From Hevea brasiliensis (lineage: Eukaryota; Streptophyta; Magnoliopsida; Malpighiales; Euphorbiaceae), in NCBI RefSeq assembly GCF_030052815.1, contig NC_079496.1, positions 44,789,593 to 44,853,592 on the forward strand: DNA of 64,000 nt. Direction: 5' to 3'. The position numbers were made by a program, and so were the translations under genes. Shown here piece by piece: positions 10,627 through 21,151 of this stretch (positions are counted from its first letter, which is position 1; every line of letters starts with the position of its first letter). The notes beneath the pieces are model-generated. The model was given only the letters and a program-made list of their open reading frames with translations, was not told the origin of the DNA and ran no database searches.

Positions 10627-11200
10627 GTTGAAATACCATTTCATAAAACTAAATTCATACATACTATAATAATTTCAATAATCATTGAATTAAATCCAAT
10701 ACTTGATAAACATAATACATAAGGAAAATAACTTCATTTAATCATATAAAATATTTAGAACAAAATCAATTAAAAACTAGTTGTGCACAAACCTCTGAAG
10801 AGTAACTTCTTGGCCCTGACTCAGTGTTTTCTTCCCCTTCCCTGAGTCTTTGCTAACTGAAACACACAATTTAAAGTGTTTCAGTACTCGTTTAAACTGT
10901 CTCTGACAATAAGGTTCAATATTAATTTATTTAATACTATTGCTTTCCTTAGTCAACCTATAGTGTTGACCCTTAATGCACTCTAGGGGAATAAATTTTA
11001 ATGTTACCAATCTCTCACATTTTGCATTTCAATATGCCACCAATATAGTGCAATTTACCATTTTTACAAGTTGGCATTCATTGCCAAATTATTTTAAGCA
11101 TCATTGTGTGCAAATGTTAAGTTCTCAATTTTTGTGTGCTAGATTGGTCTAGCTTAAAGTCCTATTTCTCTTGGTTTTTAGCTTCTGGTCAAAAAAGAAA

Positions 11201-11540
11201 AATTGTAGCTCTATGTCTTATTGCATTTGGGGAAAAATTTCAGGTCATTCTGAGTTTTATAGACCAAGATATGGTCAATTTACTAAAGCTGGACAGATTG
11301 CACCTTTAGTGCAAAATTTGGTAAATTTTAGGTCACTTTTAGTTCTAATAGTTTTGGTACCCGAATTTATACAAGCTATTTGACTTGCTTCTGGCCATTT
11401 CTGGACTTTGGTGTCTGCATAAGAATTGTAGCTCTATGTCTAAGCTATCCATAGTAAAAATTTCAAGTCAATTGGACTTGTTTTGAGTGAGTTATGGTCA
11501 TCCCAATAACTACTGTTCATATGGTCAAAAATCTGGGTTT
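11201..11540. repeat. Tandem 223-bp module, two copies, in the E1 LTR
   Basis: The phrase AATTGTAGCTCTATGTCT occurs at 11201 and 11424, 223 bp apart, with similar sequence between. The solo LTR at 13847 has three copies with the same period. Confidence 0.75.
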
Positions 11541-13175
11541 GCAAGGTTGTCATTCTGGATTTGGTCATTTTTAAGGTCAATTTCTAGGCAGAATTTTGGT
11601 AACATTTCTACATGAAAGTTGGCCTATTTGGTGTCTACTTTCACCCCCCATTGGCCTCATACCAATTGGGTTCACAGTTTTGCACTTATGACCTAATTTA
11701 GGTGCTGCCAACATATACAAACTGCATAAGACAATTACACTTTCAATTTGACATTCCTCCTCCTCCTCATGAATTCATTATTTATTCATAGCACTTCTAC
11801 AAATACTAAACACAATTCCAGCAAGCATATTGGGCAGAACACTCAAGTGCTCAATGCACAAAATTCACCATTAAAGTCCAACATTCACATCCACCCAAAT
11901 TCAATGTACATCAACACTTATTTTACGCACACTTCCATGGCAATTATACAATTCCCCACAATTCAATACCGTCATATTTCATTAATAAACTTCATATTCA
12001 CACACACAAATTCATGATATTAAAGGCTGCCAAACATGGCAGTTTGCCAAAGCATTAAGGTCCCATTTCAAACCCTTAATTCAAGCACTAACATGCACAT
12101 ACTTAGACATTAACCTACTACAACTTTTATTTGAGTTAATCAACCTTAATTCCCATCTATTAAAGGTAGGAAAAACTCAAATACCACAAACCTTCATGGC
12201 TACCGAAAATGGATAAATTCATATCTCACTATTTTTTTTTTTCATTTCTCTTCACCAAAGTACTCACCTCAACCTAAACACAAGGTTTACTAAAGCTAGG
12301 GAGAAGATTTGGACATTTACCACTTGAGAGCTTCCTTCAAACTTCACCAAATCTTATTTTTTTTGTTGCTAATATCTTCCCTAAGATAAGTAGGCAAGCT
12401 TTAATGAAGAAATCAAGTGGGAATAATGGCTAAATTAAGGTTGCATGGTGGAGAAGCTCATTCGGCCATGGAGTTCTTTCATGGAGGTTCACTTTGGCTG
12501 GTTTTCTTTCAAGGTTGAAGATGATGATTCTGCCCACAAATGGCCTAGATAGGTGTCCCAAGGTTTGAGTTAGTGGAGCACTAACTTTAAATTAAATGTT
12601 TAATTATTTCAAGTTCCATTATTTACACATTTATCTCCCCTTTTTCACTATTTACATAATGTATCACCATTTAATTTTTCATGACATTTCTAAAGTGTAA
12701 TATCATTTATTTTTAATGCAAATTGAGGTCAAAAGGCAACTCTAGGTGCCAAATGACCAAAATGGCCCACTTCGGGTTATATTCCCAATTTTTCGATAAC
12801 ACCGATTTTTGTCTGTTTCTCAATTTTTTATTTTTCTTTGTACTAATTTATTAATTTTCCTTTGATATTTCTAGTGTCAATTACATTTCAATAAACCTTT
12901 ACTTATGTCCTGAAATTTAATTCTGAGGGTTTCCTGCGGTCCTGGGTTCGGCAACGGCCTTCCCAATGCGGCCACCCATCGCTATGGTGCCGACTCGTTT
13001 AACTTAGTTTCATTTTCTCTCTTTTATTTTTCCTTAATTTTTCTCATCACATATTTCATTATTTTATGCTTGTTTACTATCACTGAAGTGTAGTTCTAAA
13101 CATTCTGACTTTTCGAGGCAGACATTAGCCGTAGAAACAGTAGGATGTACGGACTGCGAAAATGAGGGTGTTACA

Positions 13176-13535
13176 GTATATGCTCAATCTAGAGGCAACA
13201 TCCCAATTATTCTAAAGAATAGCCTATAAAGAGCCAAGAAGACTGCAATACAAATTTACTAATTTCATTTGCATAGGACTTGTAAAACCATCAAGGAGTC
13301 TATTCAAAGCATCAACAGAATCTTGGCCAATAACCTTCATAGAACGATTAAGGAGAACAATCTAAATTAATGAGGAATAGTATAGTGATCATATGGCAGC
13401 CAAAAATAGGAAACCCACATTTTGTTTATGTGAACAGTAATGTGAACAACAACGTAAACAGTAATGTGATTAGTAAATCACAATCTCAAGCATCAAGATT
13501 GTTAAGCATACCTAATTCTCTCTTAATGAAATTAA
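13176..13535. other. Unassigned stretch between E1 and the copia fragment
   Basis: It lies between the E1 LTR end at 13175 and the point where copia reverse transcriptase sequence becomes recognisable. It contains short repeats of GTGAACAGTAAT type near 13430-13470. I see no gene and no LTR feature. It may be copia sequence changed by a deletion, or an older fragment. Confidence 0.4.
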
Positions 13536-13846
13536 ACCTCTATAGAGCTTTTCATCAATCGGTTTTCCTTTTTCATTCTTGTCAAGTTTGGTGTTTGTGC
13601 TCATTGGAGTTCTACTTGGCTTGCTATTTTCCATCTCAAACCTCTTGATCAATTCTTTGGTGTACTTGGCTTGGTTGATGAGGATGCCATCCTTAGCTTG
13701 CTTGATTTGAAGTCTAAGGAAGAACTTGAGTTCTCTCATCATGCTCATCTCAAACTCACTCTTCATGGTATTAGCAAACTCTTCACACAAACACTCATTA
13801 GTAGCACCAAATATAATATCATCAATATAAGTTTGTACTATAAGGA
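13536..13846 (-). pseudogene. Copia reverse transcriptase, C-terminal half
   Basis: Minus-strand reading begins at 13846 directly after the solo LTR and contains the catalytic Tyr-Ile-Asp-Asp-Ile motif (family form Tyr-Val-Asp-Asp) near 13815-13830, then the thumb segment with Phe-Phe-Leu-Arg-Leu-Gln-Ile and Lys-Tyr-Thr-Lys-Glu-Leu. It follows in frame from the amino-terminal half at 17652-18075 if the LTR and one AAGGA copy are removed. After Glu-Lys-Leu-Tyr-Arg-Gly near 13540 similarity ends, so the remaining polymerase and RNase H are lost. Confidence 0.8.
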
Positions 13847-16800
13847 TATAACACCCCTCACCCGTCTACAGTGTAGCCAAGCAAGGTGTGTTACACGGAG
13901 TGCCGGAGCACCTAATCTTATCTGATTTCATTATAGTTCTTGATTTACTTGTTCAAAAACTTTATCTAAGGTTTAAGCTATTTTTACTGTTTATCAAAAT
14001 CTAACTAATTTAGAAAATTTCAAAAATTTTAATGATAATCCGACAGAGTGCCGGCTGTAATTTGGACTAACAGTTCATTTGAACCTGCCAAAAATAATTT
14101 CAATATATGCTCAAATTCATTACTCAGATTATCTCAAGGCATTCTCATCAGTTTCTCAAACTCAGATTTAGTCTCAAAATTTCTCAAATTCAATCTCATT
14201 TAGAATCATTATGATTAGATAATCAATTCAAATATCAAAATTCTTATATTTCATTAATTTATATAATTTGCCAATTAAGTACATAAATTTATCAAGTACT
14301 GGATATACAAATGAAATTACAGTTACTAATTCACATTACAATATAGGCAATAATTATAATGTACAGATTAGAAAACATGCTTAAAATGAACCCTATCTAC
14401 ATGCATTACTGAGGAGGTGACAATCTTGAACTCTTTTGACACTTCTGCAGATTTGGACTCCAAAAATCTTAGTCGACAGTCTACTGGTTTTACCTTTAGT
14501 ACCTGCGCGAGGAAAACAATTCCATCGCGCTAAGCATTTCTGCTTAGTGGTGCAATAGTATAACAAGAAATAATATATACAAATAAAGAAAGAAATAAAT
14601 CATAATTCGGATATCTAGGAATCAATTATTCTAACTGTATTGTATTTTAAGTCTCTACAGTTCTGCAAATTATATCTTTGTTATGTTTCTATTGCTAATC
14701 TCTTTAACTCATTTCACTCAATGCTTAATTTTAATTGTACTGAAATTTCCGTATACTTAACTTAACTTAACTGCCTGAATTGAATAAGGTTTTAATTGAC
14801 TGCCCGTGTAGCCTATACACTGACCAGACTGGATAAATGGATATACTAGCACTTGGTACCTATTACCTCGAGCCGTCACACCATCGGTCACAAAGTGTCT
14901 CCTGGTGTGCAAACAATGTGGCTAAAAAGCCATATAATCAATCAGGCATTAAGCCGAGTATAATAACACAATCTGTATAGCCATAGGCTATTAAAATCAT
15001 AGTATGGCATAATAAGCCATAAAACACAATATGACATAAAGCCATTTACAGAATAGCTGTCAGAATCCTATTGGCATGCCAACCTATCCAAACTAGTCAA
15101 CTAGGCAAACTAGGGCATATTATAAGATTAAATATTTATTTTTAGGGTTTACTGGTCATTATACAATTCACTGATCAATGAAAATGTTGACCTTTTCATA
15201 CATCATGCATAAGTTGATTCTAGTATCAACATGTCACAATTTGCATTTCAATATACTACCAATATAGTGCAATTTACAATTCTCACAAGTTGGCATTTAT
15301 TGCCAATTTACTTCAAGGCTTGATTGTATGTTAATGTCAAAATTTCAGTTTTAGTGTGCTGGATTAGTCTAACTTAATGTCCTATTTCTCCTGGTTTTTA
15401 GCTTCTGGTTCAATAAGAAAAATTGTAGCTCTATGTCTTATTGCACTCTGGGCAAAGTTTCAGGTCATTCTGAGTTGTATAGACCAAGATATGGTCAATT
15501 TACTAAAGCTGGACAGATTGCACCTTTAGTGCAAAATTTGGTCAATTTTAGGTTACATTTAGTTCCGGCAGTTTTGGTACCCAAACTTGTGCAAGCTATT
15601 TGACTTGGTTTTGGCCATTTCTGGGCTTTGGTGTCTTCATAAGAATTGTAGCTCTATGTCTTATTGCACCTCTGTCAAAATTTCAGGTCATTCTAAGTTA
15701 TATAGACCAAGATATGGTCAATTTACTAAAGATGGACAGATTACACCTTTAGTGCAAAATTTGGTCAATTTCTGTTCATATTTAGTTCTGGCAGTGTTGG
15801 TACCAGAACTTGTACAAGCTATTTGACTTGGTTCTTGATATTTTTGGGCTTTGGTGTCTACATAAGAATTATAGCTCTATGTCTAATCTATCTATGGTAA
15901 AAATTTCAGGTCAATTGAACCTGCTTTGAGTGAGTTATGGTCATCCTAATGATTACTGTTCATATGGTCAAAAATCTAGGTTTGCAAGGTTACCATTCAT
16001 GATTTGGTCATTTTTAAGGTTAGTTTTTAGGCAGAATTTTGGCAACATTTCTACATGAAATTTGGCCTATTTGGTATCTAGTTTCACCCCCCATTGGCCT
16101 CACACCAATTGGGTTCACAGTTTTGCACTTATGACCTAATTTAGGTGCTGCCAACATACACAACCTGCATTTGAACATCACACTTCCAATTTTGACAATC
16201 CTCCTCCTCCTAATACTTCAACATTTAATCATGGCACTTCTATATATATTGTACACAGTTCCAGCAAGGTATTTTGAACAGAACACTCAAGTGTTTAATG
16301 CACACAATACACCATTCAAGTTCAACATTTACTTCCACCAAAATTCAACATACCTCAATATCAATCCTACACATGCACTTCCATGGCAATTACACAAACT
16401 GCCTACCATTCAACACCATCATATTTTATTGATAAATTTCATAAATTCACACACAAATTCATGATATTTAAGGCTGCCCAACATGGCAGTTTACTAAAGC
16501 ATCAAAGTCCCACTATTAAACCCTTAATTCAAGCACTAACATACATATACTTGGATATTAACTTACTACAACTTCCATTTGAGTTAATCAACCTTAATTT
16601 CCATCCATTAGAGGTGAGAAAAACTCAACCACAACAAACTTTCATGGCTGTCCAAAATTGAATGTATCAATAACTCATCAAATCCTTCAAATTTCTTCAC
16701 CATTCAACTCATCTCAACGTTAATACAAACTTTAATGAAGCAAGGGATGAAAAACTAGCACTAACCTCAACTTGATCTTGAAAAATCCTTGGAATTTCCT

Positions 16801-17646
16801 CTCTTTGATGCTCCCTATATGTTGCCCATGGTGCAAGGATCATTTTTCATGAAGGGAGTTTGAAGAAATAATGGCTTAAAGGTAAGGAAATGGAGCTTGC
16901 ATCATGGACATCCATTGAGGACACTTGAGAGCTTCAATTCGGCCATGGGAGAGGAGCTTGATGAAAGTGATGAAGTGAGTGGGAATATTCTGCTCCTTAG
17001 GTGTCTTTATATAGTGCCACTTAGTGTCCACTAAGTAAAGTTTACTAATATAATAATTAAACTATGTAATATTTAAATTAAAACACATAATTCCTTTAAT
17101 TGCATTTCAATTTCATTTCATTTTTTTTTTCATGGGAATTTCTAAATTTAATACCACTTATTTTTCATGGACATTTAAGTCAAAAGTCCACTCTAGGTGT
17201 TAAATGACCAAAATGCCCTTCTTCGAGTTAAATTCAAACTTTTTCGGTAACACTGATTTAATCCTTGTTCCACCAATTTTCTTAAATTTTCGTTTTTATT
17301 TGTACTGACTTACTAAATTTTCTTTGACATTTATAATGTCAATTATACCTCAGTAGACCTTTAATTATGTTCCAAAAATACTTCTCCCATTTTCCTGCAG
17401 TTCACGGCTAGTCAACGGTCCTTACCGTAACTTCCCGGTGTAGTCACCCATCGCTACGGGTTTGGCTCGTTTAACTTAGTTACATTTATCTCTTTTATTT
17501 TTCCTTAATTTTTCTCATCACATATTTCATTATTTTATGCTTCCTCACTGTCAATTAAGTGTAGTTCCAGATACTCTGACTTTCTGAGACAGACATTAGC
17601 CGTCGGAACAGTAAGATGTACGGACTATGAAAATGAGGATGTTACA
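13847..17646 (-). mobile_element. Solo gypsy LTR with target duplication AAGGA
   Basis: A 3800-bp minus-strand LTR, from TATAACACCCC (U5 end, one change from TGTAACA) to GGATGTTACA. It is flanked by AAGGA at 13842-13846 and 17647-17651 inside the copia reverse transcriptase. No internal sequence remains, so it formed by recombination between the two LTRs of one insertion. It resembles the E1 LTR. It carries a twin stem-loop near 14508-14552 and three 223-bp modules at 15421-15990. Confidence 0.92.
15421..15990. repeat. Tandem 223-bp module, three copies
   Basis: AATT(G/A)TAGCTCTATGTCT starts at 15421, 15644 and 15867, an exact 223-bp period with diverged units. The related E1 LTR has two copies, so copy number changed between LTRs. 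Confidence 0.8.
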
Positions 17647-17651
17647 AAGGA

Positions 17652-18381
17652 TGTCATTTATATAATTTTTAACATAAAGAGTTGTATTAATTTTTCGTTT
17701 TGAAAAACCATTTTGTAAAAGAAAGTTATTAAGCCTTTCATACCAAGCTCTAGGAGCTTGTTTCAAACCATATAAGGCTTTAGTCAATTTAAAAACATGG
17801 TTCAAAAACTCATGATTTTGAAAACCAGAAGGTTGCTCAACATATACCTCCTCATCAATAAAACCATTTAGAAAAGCACTTTTAACATCCATTTGGAAAA
17901 GCTTAAAATTCATGTATGATGCATATGCAAGTAAGATTCTAATGGCTTCTAATCTAGCTACAGGGGTAAAGGTTTCATCATAATCAATGCCCTCCTCTTG
18001 GTTATAGCCTCTGGCTACTAACCTAGCATTATTCCTAATTATGTTTCCATCCTCATCTAATTTGTTTCTGAACACCCATTTGGTGCCTATGGATGGATGG
18101 TCCTTTGGCCTCGGAACTAAGGAACAAACCTTATTCCTTTTAAACTAATTGAGCTCCTCGTGCATTGCAAGTGCCCAACTCTCATCATTAATGGCCTCAT
18201 CTATGCTTCTAGGTTCTATTTGAGAAATGAATGCAAGGTTATTACATATGTTTCTAAGAGAGGATCTAGTTGTTACCCCTTTTAATGTATCACCAATGAT
18301 TAGGTCTTTAGGATGATCCTTCTTGAATGTCCAATTTTTAGGTAGATCTTGTTGAACTTCTTGATGTGGAACTTGTTGACC
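17652..18381 (-). pseudogene. Copia reverse transcriptase, N-terminal half
   Basis: An open stretch (start Met near 18075) holds the first part of a copia reverse transcriptase: Arg-Leu-Val-Ala-Arg-Gly-Tyr, Thr-Phe-Thr-Pro-Val-Ala-Arg, Gln-Met-Asp-Val-Lys-Ser-Ala-Phe-Leu-Asn-Gly (catalytic Asp of motif A), and Tyr-Gly-Leu-Lys-Gln-Ala-Pro-Arg-Ala-Trp. It ends at 17652 where the solo LTR begins. The upstream part 18076-18381 is the linker to integrase and has a stop near 18145. The protein is therefore broken by insertion, deletion and stop codons. Confidence 0.85.
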
Positions 18382-19287
18382 TTATTGCTTTTGAAGCTCA
18401 ACTTGATCAACTCCCAAGTCCTTCAAGGGATCTTCCATGTGTTGATCTTGAATTTCACTAGATTGAGGATTTTCAAAAGTCAACTCATCAAGATTACCTA
18501 CAACATTATCATCACAAGAAATATCCTTTCTAGGATCAAAGGGGTTAGCTTTATCAAATACAACATGCATTGACTCCTCAACAACTAAGGTTCTCTTATT
18601 GAAGACTCTATATGCTTTACTAGATGTAGAGTAGCCCAAGAAGATACCTTCATTAGTTTTGGAGCTAAATTTATCTAAATTATCTTTGTTATTCAAAATA
18701 AAGCATTTGCAACCAAAAACTCTAAAATAACCTATTTTAGGTTTCTTGCCATTCCATAGCTCATAAGGGGTTTTCTTCAAAATAGGTCTAATCAAAACTC
18801 TATTTGAAACATAACAAGACATATTAATGGCTTCCGCCCAAAAATAAGTAGGCAAATTATATTCATTTAACATAGTCCTCCCCATGTCTAAAAGAGTTCT
18901 ATTTTTTCTCTTAATAACACCATTTTGTTGGGGAGTCCTAGGAGAAGAAAAATTGCGAGTGATCCCTAATGAGTTACAAAACTTATCAAATTTCTTATTT
19001 TCAAATTCTCTACCATGATTACTCCTAATAGAAGATATTTGAAAACCCTTTTCATTTTGAACCCTTTTTGAAAATCTCTCAAAAATACTAAAACATTCAT
19101 CCTTATGAGCAAGGAATGCAACCCAAGTATATCTAGAGTAGTCATCAACAATCACCAAGGCATAATATGCACCACCTAAGCTAGCTACTCTAGTAGGACC
19201 AAACAAATCCATATGCAACAATTGAAGGGGTTTAGAAGTAGATACCTCATGAATAGATTTAAAAGAGCTCTTGACTTGCTTACCCAT
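18382..19287 (-). pseudogene. Copia integrase with destroyed catalytic triad
   Basis: A 301-residue open frame holding most of the integrase core, whose role is to join element cDNA to the host chromosome. The first catalytic Asp is present (His-Met-Asp-Leu-Phe-Gly-Pro, about residues 25-31). The second is changed: Arg-Ser-Asn-His-Gly-Arg-Glu-Phe instead of Ser-Asp-His-Gly (about residue 89). The third, Glu in Gln-Gln-Asn-Gly-Val-x-Glu-Arg, is Lys (about residue 126). The downstream Phe-Gly-Cys-Lys-Cys and Gly-Tyr-Ser segments are intact. The amino-terminal zinc-finger part lies upstream beyond a stop. The long open frame with a dead active site suggests moderate age. Confidence 0.88.
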
Positions 19288-19834
19288 TTAGCATGCATTA
19301 CACACCTTATCGTTTTGAAACTTATCTTTGGTAGCCCATCAATTAGCTCATCCTTGTTCAAGTTTGCAAGAAGGTCCATGCTAGAATGTTAAGCCTTCTA
19401 TGCCAAGTCCAAGAGTCATCACTAATAGAAACAAAGCACTTGACATCTTTGCTAAACAAAGCATACAAATTGATAACATAAATATTTTCAATTCTTTCAC
19501 TAATAAACAACATTTTGTTATCACTCATCCTAGACACAAAGCAAGATTTGGACTCAAAAATAACTCTACAGCCCTTATCACATAATTGACTAACATTAAG
19601 CAAATTATGTTTTAAACCATCAACCAAAGGCATTTTATCAAGAATAGGGGAGTTTTCCTTGCCAACCTTACCTATTCCCACAATTTTACCTTTATCATTA
19701 TCACCAAAAGTCACTAGCCCACCTCCATCTTTCTTTTCAAGTGAAAGGAAGAGATTGACATTTTCGGTCATGTGTCTTGAACATCCACCATCCAAGTACC
19801 ACTTACTTTCAAGCTTTGAGGATTTCAAGCACAT
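19288..19834 (-). pseudogene. Copia protease and pre-integrase segment
   Basis: The retropepsin site reads Trp-Tyr-Leu-Asp-Gly-Gly-Cys-Ser-Arg-His-Met-Thr (start near residue 12 of the frame from 19834), with Gly in place of the usual Ser after the catalytic Asp. Further on are Leu-Lys-His-Asn-Leu-Leu-Asn-Val-Ser-Gln-Leu-Cys, a copia hallmark, and the Trp-His-Arg-Arg-Leu segment that opens the integrase zinc-binding region. A frame change near 19360-19380 separates it from the integrase core. Confidence 0.82.
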
Positions 19835-19848
19835 CTACACATGATAAT

Positions 19849-20916
19849 TCAATTTACTTTAGGTACCCAAATGTACTTGGGTCCCTGGGGGTTAGTAGTT
19901 CCATCATTAAAATCAAATATTCTACCATATCCAAGATGGATTTTCCTAATAGCACATCTATAATTGGTGTGACCAAACTTACCACAATAGTGACAATGAC
20001 CATTGAATCTTCTTATTCTTGGTCTATATGCATGAGAGTGTGAATATGGTCTCATGAGACTATTCTTTTTGTGTTTATTAAGTGAATGTGAGCATGAGCC
20101 ATGGTGAGTGTGATGATAGTTATGAGGCCTAGTAGCATGTCCCCTACGAAGGTTTAGTCTAGGTGCAACTCTCTTAGATATATAAGGCCTAATAACATTT
20201 TGTCTGGAAGCATATTGATGAAATGAGATCTTTCTATTTTCATTTCCACTAGATGTCTTTGGTTCTTGTCCTCTAGGATTATAAACCTTTAGACTAGGCA
20301 TTTGAGGACTAGGCTGATTAGAACTAGACACTTTAACAAAGATGGTCTTGGAAGGAGGTGCTTGGACAAATTTACTATAGCCAAGTCCATGCTTGATGCT
20401 AGGAGACCTTTGAGAGTCCAAAATTGCATCAAGTTTATCCTCTCCTTTAGCGAATTTGGAAAGAGAAGTTTTTAGCTCAATAATTTCATTTTTAAATTTC
20501 TCATTTTCTAATGAGAGCTCATCTAAGGAATTTTGCATATCATCCCCTAAAGGTTTATCATCCTTAGTTAAGGTCTTATTTTCCTTCCTTAAACTAACTA
20601 GTTCTTTTTTCAAGAGCTTGTTTTTCTTATGACTCAACTCAAGTTCATGATTTATAACATTAAGTGCATTAACTAGTTCATCATAAGAAAATTCAACAAC
20701 ATCATCATTTAAAGTTACCTCATTAGAGCTTTCCTCCATTGCCGTGAAGCACATATTGGCAACTTCATCATTGATCTCTTCACCTTCACATCTTGTGGAT
20801 ATTGAACATTCCATGCTTCTTATTCTTCTTGATTCTTTTTCATCATCTTCCAAAGCAATTAAGCACATGTCAATCATGGAGTGTTCTCTGAAGCTTTGTT
20901 CATGAGCATTATCCAC
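19849..20916 (-). pseudogene. Copia Gag, C-terminal part with zinc knuckle
   Basis: A 355-residue open frame. It has an acidic amino-terminal half with a coiled-coil-like Leu/Lys/Glu region (about residues 95-155), a basic middle, and an intact zinc knuckle Cys-His-Tyr-Cys-Gly-Lys-Phe-Gly-His-Thr-Asn-Tyr-Arg-Cys (about residues 308-321). This nucleocapsid knuckle binds element RNA. A stop codon near 20917 cuts it from the amino-terminal Gag, and another separates it from protease. Confidence 0.82.
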
Positions 20917-21151
20917 TTATGACATTTGCTCCATTTGTTGATAAGAGGAATAGTTTTTGGTGTACTCAACTTCATCAACTTGACAACAATGGTTAGAATT
21001 ATACATAGAATCAAGAGAATCCCATACATCTTTAGCATTGGGGCATTTAGAAATTTTAGCATAAGAAAAATCATTTAAAGAAATTCTCAACATATGCATA
21101 GCTCTTATATTCAAAGAAAACATATACTTATCATGCTTACTCCATTCACCC
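20917..21151 (-). pseudogene. Copia Gag, middle segment
   Basis: Minus-strand reading contains Trp-Ser-Lys-His-Asp-Lys-Tyr and Ala-Lys-Asp-Val-Trp-Asp-Ser-Leu, typical of SIRE-type Gag. It joins the segment at 24247-24445 once the solo LTR at 21152-24246 and one CACCC copy are removed. It ends with a stop next to the frame at 20916. Confidence 0.8.

Larger units (their letters stand above)
2266..13175 (-). mobile_element. 5' LTR of gypsy element E1, split by composite C
   Basis: The LTR runs from TGTCACACCC at 2266 (U5 end, next to the primer-binding site) to GGGTGTTACA at 13175 (U3 start). The part 3725-10626 is a later insertion, marked by the duplication GTTGA on both sides; without it the LTR is about 4.0 kb. 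The right part holds tandem 223-bp modules (11201-11540), AT-rich sequence and the U3 tail. U5 holds a 35-bp tandem duplication at 3237-3306. To the right of 13175 lies other sequence, so this is the outer end of E1. Confidence 0.75.
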
